From contig JAFFJZ010000001.1 in the NCBI GenBank assembly GCA_018340375.1, forward strand, positions 41,470,001-41,534,000: 64,000 nt of DNA. The letters run 5' to 3'. The DNA comes from Gonatopus flavifemur (lineage: Eukaryota > Arthropoda > Insecta > Hymenoptera > Dryinidae). The notes beneath the pieces are model-generated. The model saw nothing but the letters and a program-made list of their open reading frames with translations, had not been told where the DNA came from and did not search any database. Below are positions 48,304 through 58,857 of the stretch, one piece after another. Each line of letters begins with the position of its first letter. Positions within the stretch are counted from its first letter, which is position 1. The translations under genes and the position numbers were made by a program.

Positions 48304-49904
48304 GCTGTTACAGTGAATATTTTCAAAGGCAAAGACAAGGAATTTTTTGTAAGCGCTATGATGATACACCACCCATTCAACAAGATTGAAAAAAAACCCA
48401 GGCTTGTCCGAGGGTGAGAACATGTTTCAGGAACAGATTTTGGTTAACGAAGATTGGGCCAGTCAAACCGTTTCCACACTGAGAGAAAGGGTCTATTCCA
48501 ATATTCGACAGCTAGGAAATTTAGTCACTGTAAATGAAAATTTAGTTGTGCTGACTAAATTTTATTTGACACAACTATATTCTTTGTTCCCATTGAAAGA
48601 ACCATTTTATTCATATTTCAGACAGCTAGCCTTGGCATCAACTAACTTCACCTTTGAGCGTGCAAATCCTAAAATTACTATCACCAACTTCGTTCAATTC
48701 AATATTTCTAAAAAAATCTGACGAAAGTGTGAGAGGTATTCGAAGTAATAATCATTGTATCGGATTGTGCTTGACAAAAAGTTTAGGATATGGACAACGA
48801 GAAGCATAGTTTCGCCATCTATAATCTTCGTTTGTTTCCTGAACAACAAGGGAACACATTCATCAATGGTAAAGTCTTATTGACTTTTTTGACATTCTTT
48901 TTCCGTGAGTGGAACAGAACAGAATAATGGATTTAGAAAAAGTCGGGGGGATAATTGCTGTCAGGCAATAATTACATTTGAAAGACTTCAACAAGTTTAA
49001 AAAGACATTTAGAATTCTTCTTTGATTTCAACGATCCAGGAAGAAGTACGGTTGAATGTAACATTTTTGTTAGACTTTACAAATGATGTTCTTCATAGAA
49101 AAGTTGAGTTCAAATACTGAATACTGAAAATCGGCAATTAGTAACTTTCGCTGAACTTTTGAAATGATTTTTAGAAGTTCTGATAATTTCCAAGATCGTT
49201 GAAAATGAATTCAACATTATTCTTGCTCTGGAATTTTGGGATCGAATTTTAAAAGAAGAAAATTGCAATCTCAAAAATGCATTAAGATGATATTTATATC
49301 CTACGAACATTGCGTTAATTCATTAATCCAAGTGTAAATTCTATTTTGACATGAATTCGAAAATCGTATTCTTACTTTCCACCTTTTTATGCAAGCAAAT
49401 GTAATAAGATACACAAAATCTCCACCTTCTATGTGGGATAATTTACATACAAAATAAAGGTTATTTCTGAAATTAGATGATACATTTAAATTCAAGTACT
49501 ATATCACGACACATTATTATTGTTACTATTATCATGATTATTACTGTTATCATTATGTACGTTTATTCGTTGTCAACAATTCCATGAATTTTAATATCAT
49601 GCACTGCAAGTTTTTTTATATGCACATACATATGAATCAAAATTCAGATTTGAAAAGCGATTTCATATGCACCAATTGTAAAAATGAAATCTACCCATGT
49701 GCATTCTCAACATTTAAACACGAATTTGAAATGCGAGACTTGAATCCACAAAATTTTAGAAATTGACTCACATTTGCTGAATTATTCATTCGATTTTGAT
49801 CAATAATTCAATCGTATATTTATAAAAACGGGTGATAACTGAATTTATGTGACCCCGGGGACACAACAATAAAAAGTCATAAATACAATTTTGATAACTT
49901 ATCA
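48304..49904. other. Unique interval, no firm gene
   Basis: The frame 48386-48721 plus (starting at TTG) encodes a fairly balanced sequence including ILVNEDWASQTVSTLRERVY, and could be a decayed coding fragment. I recognise no family and see no matching splice sites. Remaining frames are short and AT-driven. Confidence 0.35.
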
Positions 49905-49913
49905 GTTCCAAGG

Positions 49914-50428
49914 ACATGGGATGGATCATGCACATAAGTGCAATGTGCACTTATCTATTATGCACATAATAAAAATTGAATTAAATTTGTTCACATATTC
50001 ATTTTAGTTGTTCCTAATACGTTTGATGAATGTGCACTGATAGTCGTGCACAGTGAATTGTACACATGAAAAAAAATGAAAAATATAAAATGTAAGATTG
50101 TGCACCTTACATTTTGCACCTTTGGGAATATTCAATATTGTTTTTTATGCGCAAGTTTTTGTGAATAAAAATTTTGTGCATGATTACTTGCGCATAAAAA
50201 ACAATATTGAATATTCCCAAAGGTGCAAAATGTAAGGTGCACAATCTTACATTTTATATTTTTCATTTTTTTTCATGTGTACAATTCACTGTGCACGACT
50301 ATCAGTGGACATTTATCAAACGTATTAGGAACAACTAAAATTAATATGTGAACAAATTCAATTCAATTTTTTTATGTGCATAATAAATAAGTGCACATTG
50401 CACTTATGTGCATGATCCATCCCATGTC
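49914..50428. mobile_element. 515-bp near-perfect foldback with 8-9-bp target duplication
   Basis: The arms of about 245 bp start ACATGGGATGGATCATGCAC and end in the complement; long inner segments such as TGCACCTTACATTTTGCACC pair perfectly around a loop of about 30 nt (50159-50187). GTTCCAAGG occurs immediately on both sides (49905-49913 and 50429-50437). If the terminal G belongs to the inverted repeat, the duplication is 8 bp, otherwise 9 bp. This fits hAT- or Mutator-like elements; superfamily unresolved. GTGCAC words recur along the arms. Arm identity suggests a recent insertion. Confidence 0.8.
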
Positions 50429-50437
50429 GTTCCAAGG

Positions 50438-51074
50438 ATGAATGAGGATTTTTATATAAAAATCGATTGATAAAAATTTCATTTTATTACAGCGAGTTTC
50501 GATTTCCACCTCCACGCGAAAGGATTTTTCCAATGCGCTGTCGATGAAGATGTAAGTATGGACGGATCAAAGTATATAATATGAAACAAAATAAAATCAA
50601 ATTTCAAACAAGATAAGCAAAATATTTCATTATTTCTTCAGCCTTATTCTTATAGTTTCCGTATGCAAATAAATCTGTAGAAAGTTCTTTGTTACTGGAG
50701 TTCTCTAATATTATGATTAAAAGTTTGAGAGTAAAATTCACCTCATTCATATCAGTGCTCGACCGTGTTCCGTTGCACTTGGAGTTTTTCAATTTAACCT
50801 GGTATTTAATTCGTTGCTAATAACCACACAACAGTTTAAATAATTAAAACGTTTTCTCAAAATCATATTCATGAACAAAATTAAAAATTCAAGCATATTT
50901 GACAGCGGATAATATTTCACATGAATTTAGGAGAAAATTATGCGATTAAATTATTGATAATATACATTATGAAATCGAAACTACTATTTTTGATGGGAAA
51001 AAATTGATTGTTAAAAAACCTCACTGGAATTCCATGAAAATTATAAATTTATAAATCGTGTAAAAAGTGCATAA
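50438..51074. other. AT-rich interval, no gene seen
   Basis: Only a 62-codon minus frame (50604-50792) without motifs. No repeats recognised. Confidence 0.45.
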
Positions 51075-51390
51075 TCCCAATCAGAAAAATTTCAATTATG
51101 GCATTGTTGACAACAGGTGCAGTACAATGCCAGTATTGGGTCCCCAAGGCTTGGGCAACACGTAAGGGGTTAGCACTGGATACACAGAAATACAGTACTA
51201 CACCTGTACCGACAAACCAGTGCTGAGAGCTTGATGTCGGCCAGGTACTGATCCAGTACAGGCACTGTATTAATTATGCACAGTATTATTAGTACTAAAT
51301 ACCCAGTACAGAAAAGCGTTATCACCCCAATTACCAATACCCTGCCAGTACTGGTACAGTACTGCGCCTGTTGTAAATTTCTAGTTGGGA
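51075..51390. mobile_element. Foldback element built of CAGTACTGG words
   Basis: Outer arms TCCCAATCAGAAAAATTTC and the complement TCCCAACTAGAAATTTAC are followed by CAACAGGTGCAGTACAATGC and the complement CAACAGGCGCAGTACTGTAC. Inside, CAGTACTGG, CCAGTAC and GGTACTG recur many times in both orientations. Frames on the two strands (51170-51466, 51276-51497) are artefacts of this symmetry. No clear target duplication. Confidence 0.55.
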
Positions 51391-52580
51391 TATTTCTGCT
51401 TGTGATAATGCAAGAAGTTCCGTCCATCACATTTCGTAACACGAAATCAGTTAAAATATTCGACATTCCAAGAAAGTTTCACTATTTATCACGTTAAGAA
51501 TAAAAGAACATGTAATCGATACAGGGAGAATGTAATCTCAATATTTGATTCGTAGATTTTGAGATGATAATATTAGAATAAATACACACACCGACCAGAG
51601 AGTAATAATTGATAACTAAATCAGTGTGCTCGATCAATACTCAAATAACATGGCTTTAACCAAACAATCCGTTCATGAATCGAATTATTAATAAAATCAT
51701 CTAACATTTAAATGATTCCTCGCCACAATAAAACGATCAACCGGGCCGGTTGATGAAAAATGCAATGAATTCGTCAATGAACAATGAACGTATGGAGTGA
51801 AACTTTTGCTTTTTTGCTCTCCTTCTTTTTGTATTCTACTATGGCGCACAACAGTAACGTTATCGGCGAGAAATAAATTAGTGGACCACGAATGTTTCGC
51901 GCCCCACCATCGTGTTTCGTGACATGGCCGATAACGATAGTCGATAATCCAATTTCGTTTACGCGTTTCAACCTGTAGGTGAGTGTCATTGCCCTGATCG
52001 AATAAGAGTTAGAGGAACAGAGATATACGCACTTCATACACACGCATGCAAGCACGCACGTCCACAAAACACATACATATCACGGAATGATCGAAGGCAA
52101 CCTATGGTTCACGGTTATGGCTTCTAATTCCAATACCTGAGCCCGCAGATTCTAACGTCACGCAACTCATTTTGTATCGATTATATTCAGATTGTGTGAT
52201 ATTTCGTGTCTAGAATTTGAATGAGAGATTTATTGAAAATATATTGAGTTTGTAAAAAGCTTGAATCGAGAAAGAGGTATTTTTAATCAAAGCGATGGAT
52301 TATGACCGTTATTTTATGGGGAATGATTCAAACAGTAACCACCATCCGCATGAATTTCAACTAAATGAGTTTACTACGAATCATATCTGTATTGTGGATT
52401 GAATAGTGTGAGGAAAACACATAAGAAACGTTTTCGCTCGCATAACCCAGGCTCGTACACACCCTAGCAGAAATGACTCTAGCCCCTTTATAGTTAATGT
52501 CAAGGGCTTTTCTAGTGACTAGCTTCACTGCAAGCGCATTGAAAGGTGCTAGACAACTGCTATAATCATTTTTACTAAAG
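51391..52580. other. Mostly unique interval, splice-like motif on plus strand
   Basis: The 51780-52110 segment is GC-richer and not repeated; its 97-codon minus frame has no recognised motif. At 51976-51984 TAG|GTGAGT follows a moderately pyrimidine-rich stretch on the plus strand, resembling a weak ratchet motif but on the opposite strand to the two better ones. The segment 52440-52570 has GCTAG words related to family A and the CTAGGCC patches. Confidence 0.35.
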
Positions 52581-52581
52581 C

Positions 52582-53297
52582 AGTGAAAAGTAAAACTTAC
52601 TTCCAACCTTGATATGGGCTTATTTTAAGGGGATACCAGCGTACCGACTAAACCAGCGTCAACATTTTTCCATTAAGAAATCTCCACACTGAATTCATAA
52701 AACGGTCTGAAATTTTCACGAAATAATCTTTAGTACTTTACCTATTGCAGTACAAAGCCCAAATGTAGAATTTTGAAAAACAACTTTTTTACCGACTGAG
52801 AAAAAACCTTTTCTTTGAAATTTGAAATTCGGGCTCATGTACCGCAATTTGTGAAGTATCCCCTGTAAGAATTATTCCCTGAAAATTTCAGCCTGTTTCA
52901 TAAGTTCAGTTCGGAGGAATCTTGCAGACAAAATCTTTACTCGGATGGTACGCTGGTATCACTTTAAGATGCACTCGAACTAGCCCTATTTCAGCGGAAA
53001 GTAAGGATCCAACACAAGTGCCGACACAATGGAAAAGACTGAATTTCAGTCAAGTTTTCAAGTAAGATGCAGCCACTTTCAGTCAGACTTTTTACAGTGT
53101 AGCAGCCATACACTGTGAGAAGTCTGACTGAAAGTGGCTGCATCTTACTTGAAAACGACTGAAATTCAGTCTTTTCCATTGTGTCGGCACTTGTGTTGGA
53201 TCCTCACTTTCCGCTGAAATAGGGCTAGTTTTGACTGCATCTTAAAATAAGCCGATATTACGGTTGGCAGTAAGTTTTACTTTTTTACTATGTAAAA
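52582..53297. mobile_element. Foldback element carrying a TTAA insertion in its left arm
   Basis: Arms start CAGTGAAAAGTAAAACTTAC on the left, with complement GTAAAAAAGTAAAACTTACT on the right. They continue through GGGCTTATTTTAAG, CTAGCCCTATTTCAGCGG, GACACAATGGAAAAGACTGA and TAAGATGCAGCCACTTTCAG, each mirrored on the right, around a centre near 53105. The left arm is interrupted by 335 bp (52629-52963), while the right arm is continuous. The 62-codon minus frame at 52991-53179 lies in the arms and is not a gene. Confidence 0.8.
52629..52963. mobile_element. 335-bp TTAA-flanked element inserted in foldback arm
   Basis: TTAA at 52625-52628 and 52964-52967 flank ends GGGGATACCAGCGTACCGAC and the complement AGTGATACCAGCGTACCATC. 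The host's right arm shows the same place with a single TTAA (complement GGCTTATTTTAAGATGCAG), so the pre-insertion site is preserved and a TTAA duplication is directly supported. The interior is AT-rich without a long frame. TTAA targets point to piggyBac- or Kolobok-type transposition (inference). Confidence 0.85.
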
Positions 53298-53568
53298 CTA
53301 GCACCCGATTGTTGTAACTTCTAATTAAACGTAATTGAAGCTTTGTTCACGCTAAAAATCGACAAAGTAGCATTCCACTACATGTTTCAGATACTTAAAT
53401 CCTTGACAAAATTTTCCCGAGCAAGCGTTATATCAGCACTCGCTAGGCCCTTACAAGTTCCCCGCTAGCAACTAGACTCTTTCTAGCCCTTGGCTAGATT
53501 CTCGCGAGGCCCTAGACAGTTCCATGGATGACGTTGCTGGGGTTTGTATAAAAAGTTATGATCATCGG
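53285..53568. repeat. Family A fragment with internal CTAGGCC patch
   Basis: AAACTAGCACCCGATTGTTG and TTAATTGAAGCTTTGTTC-like blocks match family A up to about 53425. A patch of CTAGGCC / GCTAG words (53435-53545) follows, and family A resumes with AAAAAGTTATGATCATCGGC and TGCTA at 53546-53568, where the next MITE begins. The patch is therefore probably an insertion. Confidence 0.45.
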
Positions 53569-53803
53569 CTGCTACACCGTCAGAAATATTTGGAAGTTTT
53601 GTTCAATCATGTACATGAATTCAGGTTAATACACATTTGACATTAAATTTAATGTACAAAAACATGAAAAAAATATAGATTATGCTAGAGTTTACATTAA
53701 ATTTCATGTCAAATGTGTATGAAACTCAATTTATGCACGTATTTGAAAAAAACTTCCAGCAAATGCATTAAAATTAATGCAAAAATTTCTAACAATGTAG
53801 CTC
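53569..53803 (+). repeat. Family B palindromic MITE, copy 3
   Basis: It begins CACCGTCAGAAATATTTGGA and ends TTTCTAACAATGTA, whose complement TACATTGTTAGAAA approximates the start. The arms GTACATGAATTCAGG and TGAAACTCAATTTATGCAC pair around CATTAAATTTAATG. It aligns throughout with 6781-7010. It sits in a family A fragment, and the sequence outside it matches other family A copies up to the junction. Confidence 0.65.
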
Positions 53804-54053
53804 TATGGATGCCAATTTCAGTTTTATGCAATTGAACCTTGATAGCGCCTTGAACACCAATGCTAGGACCAAGCATCATAATCATGAAGTAATCAGTCTT
53901 ATGACTGGTCTGATGACATCCTCAAACCCTGTCTATTATCCGCTACACGCTCAATTTCTACATATCTACGACAAACCTAATGTTGTATAATTTGCTTCAT
54001 ATAACTTGATCTAGGTCTACCTTTTCGAGTTTTACCATTCATTTTTCGTTTCA

Positions 54054-54296
54054 CACGGAAAAAAGTTACGTGTGGATTTTGCATTGGTTGTTGTTATTTT
54101 GACATAACTGCTGAAGTGCGTGCAATTGGAGTAAAATTCACATTGGGACCAATGTTATGTGTACATTGCTACTGAAGTAAACGGCATGATAACAATACAA
54201 ATCCAACAGGACTCTGGAGTAAATTCTACATGAAATTCACACCGTAATTATAACCTCACTTTTCATGTAATTCTTACGTGGTCATGTTTTTCCGTG
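54054..54296 (+). mobile_element. Family D MITE, copy 1
   Basis: The ends are CACGGAAAAAAGTTACGTG and the complement CACGGAAAAACATGACCACG. The interior includes CATTGGTTGTTGTTATTTTG, CAATTGGAGTAAAATTCACA and TTGGGACCAATGTTATGTG, all found in inverted orientation at 57235-57501. No coding sequence. Confidence 0.65.
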
Positions 54297-54469
54297 CAAT
54301 ATTGTTTTCAATAAGCTATCATGCCTTAATGTGTGCCCTATCAGATTACTTCTTCTCCCCACGACATGTCTCAAAAGACCTCATTCACCTTCTCACTTGT
54401 TCAAGTTTCGCAAACATATAATGCTGTGCTCCAAACGTAACTCTTCAAGGACCAAGCAGACTATAAAAA

Positions 54470-54680
54470 ATAATAGGAATTCTGCTATATGCAGCAACGG
54501 GAAAATTCCAAACTTTATGGGATTTTCACCATCATTCTCCAGTGAATGTCCGGTAAAATACCGGAAATTCCTAACGCATGTACGTGTCAATTACTTCCGA
54601 ACATTTATGGGAAGTTTCGCATAGAAATTTTTCACAGGGCATATTTTGCCGTGTTGGATTTCCCATATATGTGGAAGCTC
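54470..54680. repeat. GGGAAATTCC word-rich patch
   Basis: GGGAAAATTCC, GGGATTTTC, GGAAATTCC and related words recur in both orientations, as in the MITE at 44946-45162, and TTTTTCACAGGGC lies at about 54631. It is probably a degraded relative; no clear ends. Frames of 65-97 codons here are not accepted. Confidence 0.35.
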
Positions 54681-54758
54681 GAATGCTGAACAGACCAGGT
54701 CATCATCATTCTAAACATCAATTTAGCTTGGTAACATTGTTGGCAACCAACCTACACT

Positions 54759-54978
54759 CGGTGATGATCAAGCTGAAACTAGCAACCGTAAAGTTAGCAG
54801 CCGATTGTTGTAACTTCTTATGAAACGTTGTTATAGCTTTTTTCATACCTGAAATCGATTGAGCAACGTTCCACTGAATGTTTCAGATGCTTGAATCCCT
54901 AATAAAAATTTTAAGTGAAAAGTTATAAAACTCGGCTGCTAGCTTTACGGCTGCCAGTTTTAGTTTCATCCGGTGATA
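54759..54978. repeat. Family A foldback, short complete copy
   Basis: Left GCTGAAACTAGCAACCGTAA then AGTTAGCAGCCGATTG is mirrored on the right by CGGCTGCTAGCTTTACGGCT then GCCAGTTTTAGTTTCATCCG. About 130 bp of AT-rich sequence separates the arms, including ACCTGAAATCGATTGAGCA, a block also seen in the other copies. No coding sequence. Confidence 0.6.
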
Positions 54979-54999
54979 TGACTAAGATTGATTCAAACC

Positions 55000-55440
55000 T
55001 GTTAACAAGTTTGGTGAATTGATCAGATGTGAATATTCAGTCAAAATTTGGACACCAATAAAGAATTTATCCTACTCATTTAGTTCAAATTAGTATCGTA
55101 TATCAATCAGGGCACCAATATCGATTGCAAGAACAGAACCAATATTGAATTTCAATATTGAACCAAGCTTGGATGCCAAGTATTGAACATTGTTATCATC
55201 CCATACATTGAGCTGGTTTGGTGCCAATGTTGACTAGCATTGGCTTGAACTTCGCACCAAACTTGATACATTTGTAAAAGCATGCTTGGGAAGAAACAGA
55301 AAGGTTTTTCCACATTCAAGTCCGTCATTTTCAATTGCACATACCTTATATGATCAGATTTCGATCGGGTTACGTTACCAAGACCTAATTTTTAAATCAG
55401 ACTGACATGATCCGATTTTGAAAATGGCTCTGTCTCTAAT
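55000..55440. repeat. CACCAA / TTGGTGCC word array
   Basis: The words ACACCAATA, TTGGTGCCAA, CAAGCTTGG and CAATATTGAA recur on both strands up to about 55290, followed by GATCAGATTTCGATCGGGTT-type words as at 24.1 kb. It resembles the interiors of the other word-based elements; ends not identified. The 62-codon minus frame is an artefact. Confidence 0.4.
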
Positions 55441-56279
55441 CGGCTAGAAACTGGAAGAAATTTGATTAGTTCAAAGACACCCACTCGTCCTCCAAAAACA
55501 ATAATTGCATGTCTTATTGGAACTGATATTGCTTTCATTCACTTTCATTATTCAATTATTCGTCATAACGGAAAATAAACTTCTAGCGCTGATTAAAATC
55601 GATTTCAAAATGATTCTCACACCGTGTCTCTTTCATCATAAACGCATACCAAAAATACAATACTCATGAGTTATCATACTTTCTCGCTAATTGCTCTTTT
55701 ACCTTCGCTGCTTTTCTTTGACAAAATATCAATCGTAATTATACTTCATCTTCAGTGCAAATAATACAACCATACAAAGAATCATTCGAAAAAACTGTTA
55801 ATAGTTATCGCACAGCAATGGGGCAATCATAAGAAAGTAAACGAGTTTTTCAAGTTAATGTATGCTCATACCAAGTAGTTGAGCTACACGCCGATCCTTG
55901 ATCATTAGAATGTTCGACGTGTGATTAGGGTTTAACGTACGAGCGTACATGAATGAGAAAATCCTTGTACTTGGCATGTATGATCATTACGAATTATATA
56001 CGAGTCAGAACATACATATATATTAATATATCTGACACATATATTTCAAACATTATATTCAACACCGTCCCCAGAGTGACAAATTACTCAACAGGGGAAT
56101 GAAAGAACAATATTTCGATGTAACTGAAGATTGACTGTCACTTTGAGTCATAATCTTCAGTAATTTCTTATATTTATATGATTGATTTCTTCAATTTATA
56201 ACTGGAAAAAAATCTGTTCATTTTCAGCACATATTCGTTTAGAGTCAACATATTTTATACAATAAAAATATTAATCAGT
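55441..56279. other. AT-rich interval, no gene seen
   Basis: No open frame of note, no RNA gene and no repeat recognised. Confidence 0.45.
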
Positions 56280-56283
56280 TTAA

Positions 56284-56931
56284 GGGGAGGTTCTCATCAA
56301 GCGAATCCCGAAATCAAGTGATTTTCTCGGATTTTTTTTTCTTCTTAAGAAGGAAGTGAATTAAGAACTCAAGGTATTTGGAACTCATTGGATGGGTTTC
56401 AGAGTACATAGAAAAAATTTTCTCAAGTTAAAGGATTCGTATCCCGAAACTTTAAAGGCGTTTTTCTCGAAATCCTGTTTCTCAAGTTTGGTTCCACGAT
56501 ATCTCAAAAAGTACTGAACGGATCGCTCTTTCTTTTTTATTTTGAAGCTTTCTTCTTTATTTTGAAGAAATGCTACCAAAAATTTGCATGTCTGTCATTT
56601 GTTTAATTTTTCACTCTTCATTGGTTTTATTGGTACAACCTCCAACAAATATGATATATCTCATAAAAAATTGTGGATTTTTTATTTCTGATCATTTTTG
56701 TAAGTGCTATAGAGTGACGCCCGATTGATCACTGTTTTTTTAGGTGCTTATGTTCCAACACGTATCAACAATTCCCATGGCATTATTTTTCACTAAAAAA
56801 ACCTTGTTTATGTACTTAAAAACTCAATTAACAAATGTGAAAACCCCCGAGTTCTTTATTTACTTCCTTCCATGAGAAAAAAAATTCGAAGAAATCACCT
56901 TATTTTGGGGTCGCTAGATGGGAATCTCCCG
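56284..56931. mobile_element. TTAA-flanked element (GGGGAGGTTCTCATC ends)
   Basis: TTAA at 56280-56283 and 56932-56935 flank a 648-bp element. Left end GGGGAGGTTCTCATCAAGCG; right end complement CGGGAGATTCCCATCTAGCG. The interior is AT-rich; its 64-codon minus frame is not a gene. TTAA target and GGGGA-type ends match three other elements in the window. The sequence immediately right of it is a family E fragment, so it may have landed in or next to that element. Confidence 0.7.
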
Positions 56932-56935
56932 TTAA

Positions 56936-57056
56936 TGACTTGAGTTGCTGTTACCTTCACTACAGCTTTGACCGACTCCTATCTTTTTATTACTCGGAAT
57001 CAATTTTCACAACTAACTTCAGTTCATTCGGTCAAAGAAATTACTTTTTTCGGTAT
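56936..57056 (+). repeat. Family E MITE, right-half fragment
   Basis: GAGTTGCTGTTACC, CTATCTTTTTATTACTCGG, CAACTAACTTCAG and TTTTTTCGGT match 48175-48300 of the complete copy. The left half is not evident on the far side of the TTAA element, so it may have been lost. Confidence 0.55.
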
Positions 57057-57234
57057 TGACTTTTTCAAATTTCACTGAGTTCGCCAATCATTTGATGTTT
57101 TATACAACTGATGGGTGCATATAGATCAAAAATTCTCATCAAATTCGAGTTCTTTTTTGAAAAATTTGAGTTTACTCAAGGAATACTAGAAAAATAATTT
57201 GATTGGTGAGAAGTGGATTTATTTTTGAATCGAG

Positions 57235-57501
57235 CACAAAGAAAATGCTCATGTAAAAATTATCTGAAAAGTGAGGTAGCGATTATAGCGTGGATCTCAT
57301 GTAAAATTTGCTATACAGTTCTATTGGATTCACATTGTTATCATAGTGACTTCACAGTAACACTATTCCAATTTACTTCGGTCACAATGTAAATATAACA
57401 TTGGTCCCAATGTAAATTCTACTCCAATTGCATTCATGTGAGGGGTCTTGTTAAATTAACAACAACCAATGTAGAATTTACATGGAACTTTTTTCCGCGA
57501 G
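57235..57501 (-). mobile_element. Family D MITE, copy 2 (inverted)
   Basis: It is the approximate reverse complement of 54054-54296. Shared blocks include ATTGGTCCCAATGTAAATTC, TACTCCAATTGCATTCATGT and AACAACAACCAATGTAGAAT. The ends are degraded on the left (GCACAAAGAAAATG) and better on the right (AACTTTTTTCCGCG). No coding sequence. Confidence 0.6.
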
Positions 57502-58767
57502 GAATCAATCAAACAGCGAATGGAAGAAAATAACAATCACAAGTACGCGCATTGGAATTTGAAAACAAAACGAAAAAAGGCATATGAAAAACATTTCATC
57601 GACATGGAAACAGCGAGGGCGTAAGAGAAATGCTCAAATTGAGATCAGTTATTATATTTTCAAATGATAAATGTTGAAAAATAAAAAAATCCACAAACAA
57701 TGAGTGTCATTTTTCTGAACTTTAATTCATGCTTATGAATGTAATATTTCTCTATATTTATCAATGAATCGGGCTGACATGATCCGAACGTGATAACGGC
57801 TCCAGCACTTTTTCTAGTCAGGATATTGACCTCTGTGATTGTCAAATGATAAAATTCAATCAATTCCATTCAACGCACACCAAACCAAGCGAATCAATTC
57901 TGATTTTTCACGAAAAAATGTAAATTGGAAATTTAATTGTATTTGCAATAAATACTCGACCTTTGTTTGACGTTATCTCTAACAATTTCGAGCAGCAGAG
58001 TGATTTCGATCTCTTTATATTTACAATGGAAATCCTCCTTTTTGCGTTGAAAATGGCCAAAGGGAAGATTCTACGTACTCGTGCATACATGACTCGTTGA
58101 CAATTTTGAAATATCTGTGGAAGATATTGTATATAAGGATTACAAGTATGAAGTATGCTAAAGCAAAAAATGACTCTCTCCATAATATCTTTTCTTATTT
58201 CAAGAATACATTTTTATACTCTCGTCGGAGCTAAGAGTACTTCTGATAACAAGAAAATTCGTTTTGCTTGGAGAATCAATGCTTTGAAGGGAGAAAATAT
58301 TTTCTAAGTTGAAAAATATTATTGAACCATTAAAGGATTGAAATTGTTCGGTTGATTCGCTTATTGAATTCAATGTGGTATTACACACAATTGTCGAGTA
58401 TATATAGAGAACAGAAATTCTTAGAATCTTTTTCTCTCCAAGTGTGCTACGTCGAATGTATATAATACGGTACATTATACTACATGCATATTACATTTCA
58501 ATGACGAAATAAGTTCTTTAGAATACAGTGTTTCAATTACTCAATCATTCAAAGAACGTATGAGAATCATCGTTAGTTTTCACACACATATTATTTACAC
58601 AAATCAATGCTACGTGTGTTGTTCAAATAATTTTGTAATATCACGCGAATATCTGTGCATTAACATGAGCGTGAGCTGTTCGATCGACATCATCATCGAA
58701 TCATTATGGGAAAATAATATCTCGGGTAGAAAAAATGAGTACAACAACGATCTCAGAGAAATCTTAC
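57502..58767. other. Unique interval next to the candidate exon
   Basis: On the minus strand this lies downstream of the candidate exon at 58768-58857. Frames of 69-91 codons (57660-57869, 57908-58183, 58200-58475 minus) have no recognisable domains and lack convincing splice sites. It reads as intronic DNA if the exon is real. Confidence 0.4.
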
Positions 58768-58857
58768 TGAGAGTCTGGCGTTGAGCTTGCGGGCATATTA
58801 TTGGATTCACCTCCCGTCATATCAACATTATTGCTTGAGGATGTGTTAGAAAGAGCA
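58768..58857 (-). CDS. Candidate 90-nt internal coding exon, Ser/Asn/Thr-rich
   Basis: Read on the minus strand, a pyrimidine tract ending TTTTTCTTACAG (CAG at 58860-58858) is followed by an open 90-nt block, then GTAAGA (58767-58762). The block is a multiple of three. It enters with the last base of a codon and leaves with the first two of the next, so including or skipping it would keep the frame, as in cassette exons. The peptide includes SNTSSSNNVDMTGGESNNMP and ASSTPDS, a low-complexity polar linker like those of insect transcription factors and RNA-binding proteins. I do not recognise the gene. Weak points are the A instead of G before the donor GT, the short length, and the fact that the acceptor coincides with the end of a MITE-like inverted repeat. 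Confidence 0.35.

Noticed and set aside
51976..51984. Plus-strand ratchet point (TAG|GTGAGT)
   Set aside because: The pyrimidine tract is broken by purines, no branch site is evident and it lies on the opposite strand to the stronger motifs.
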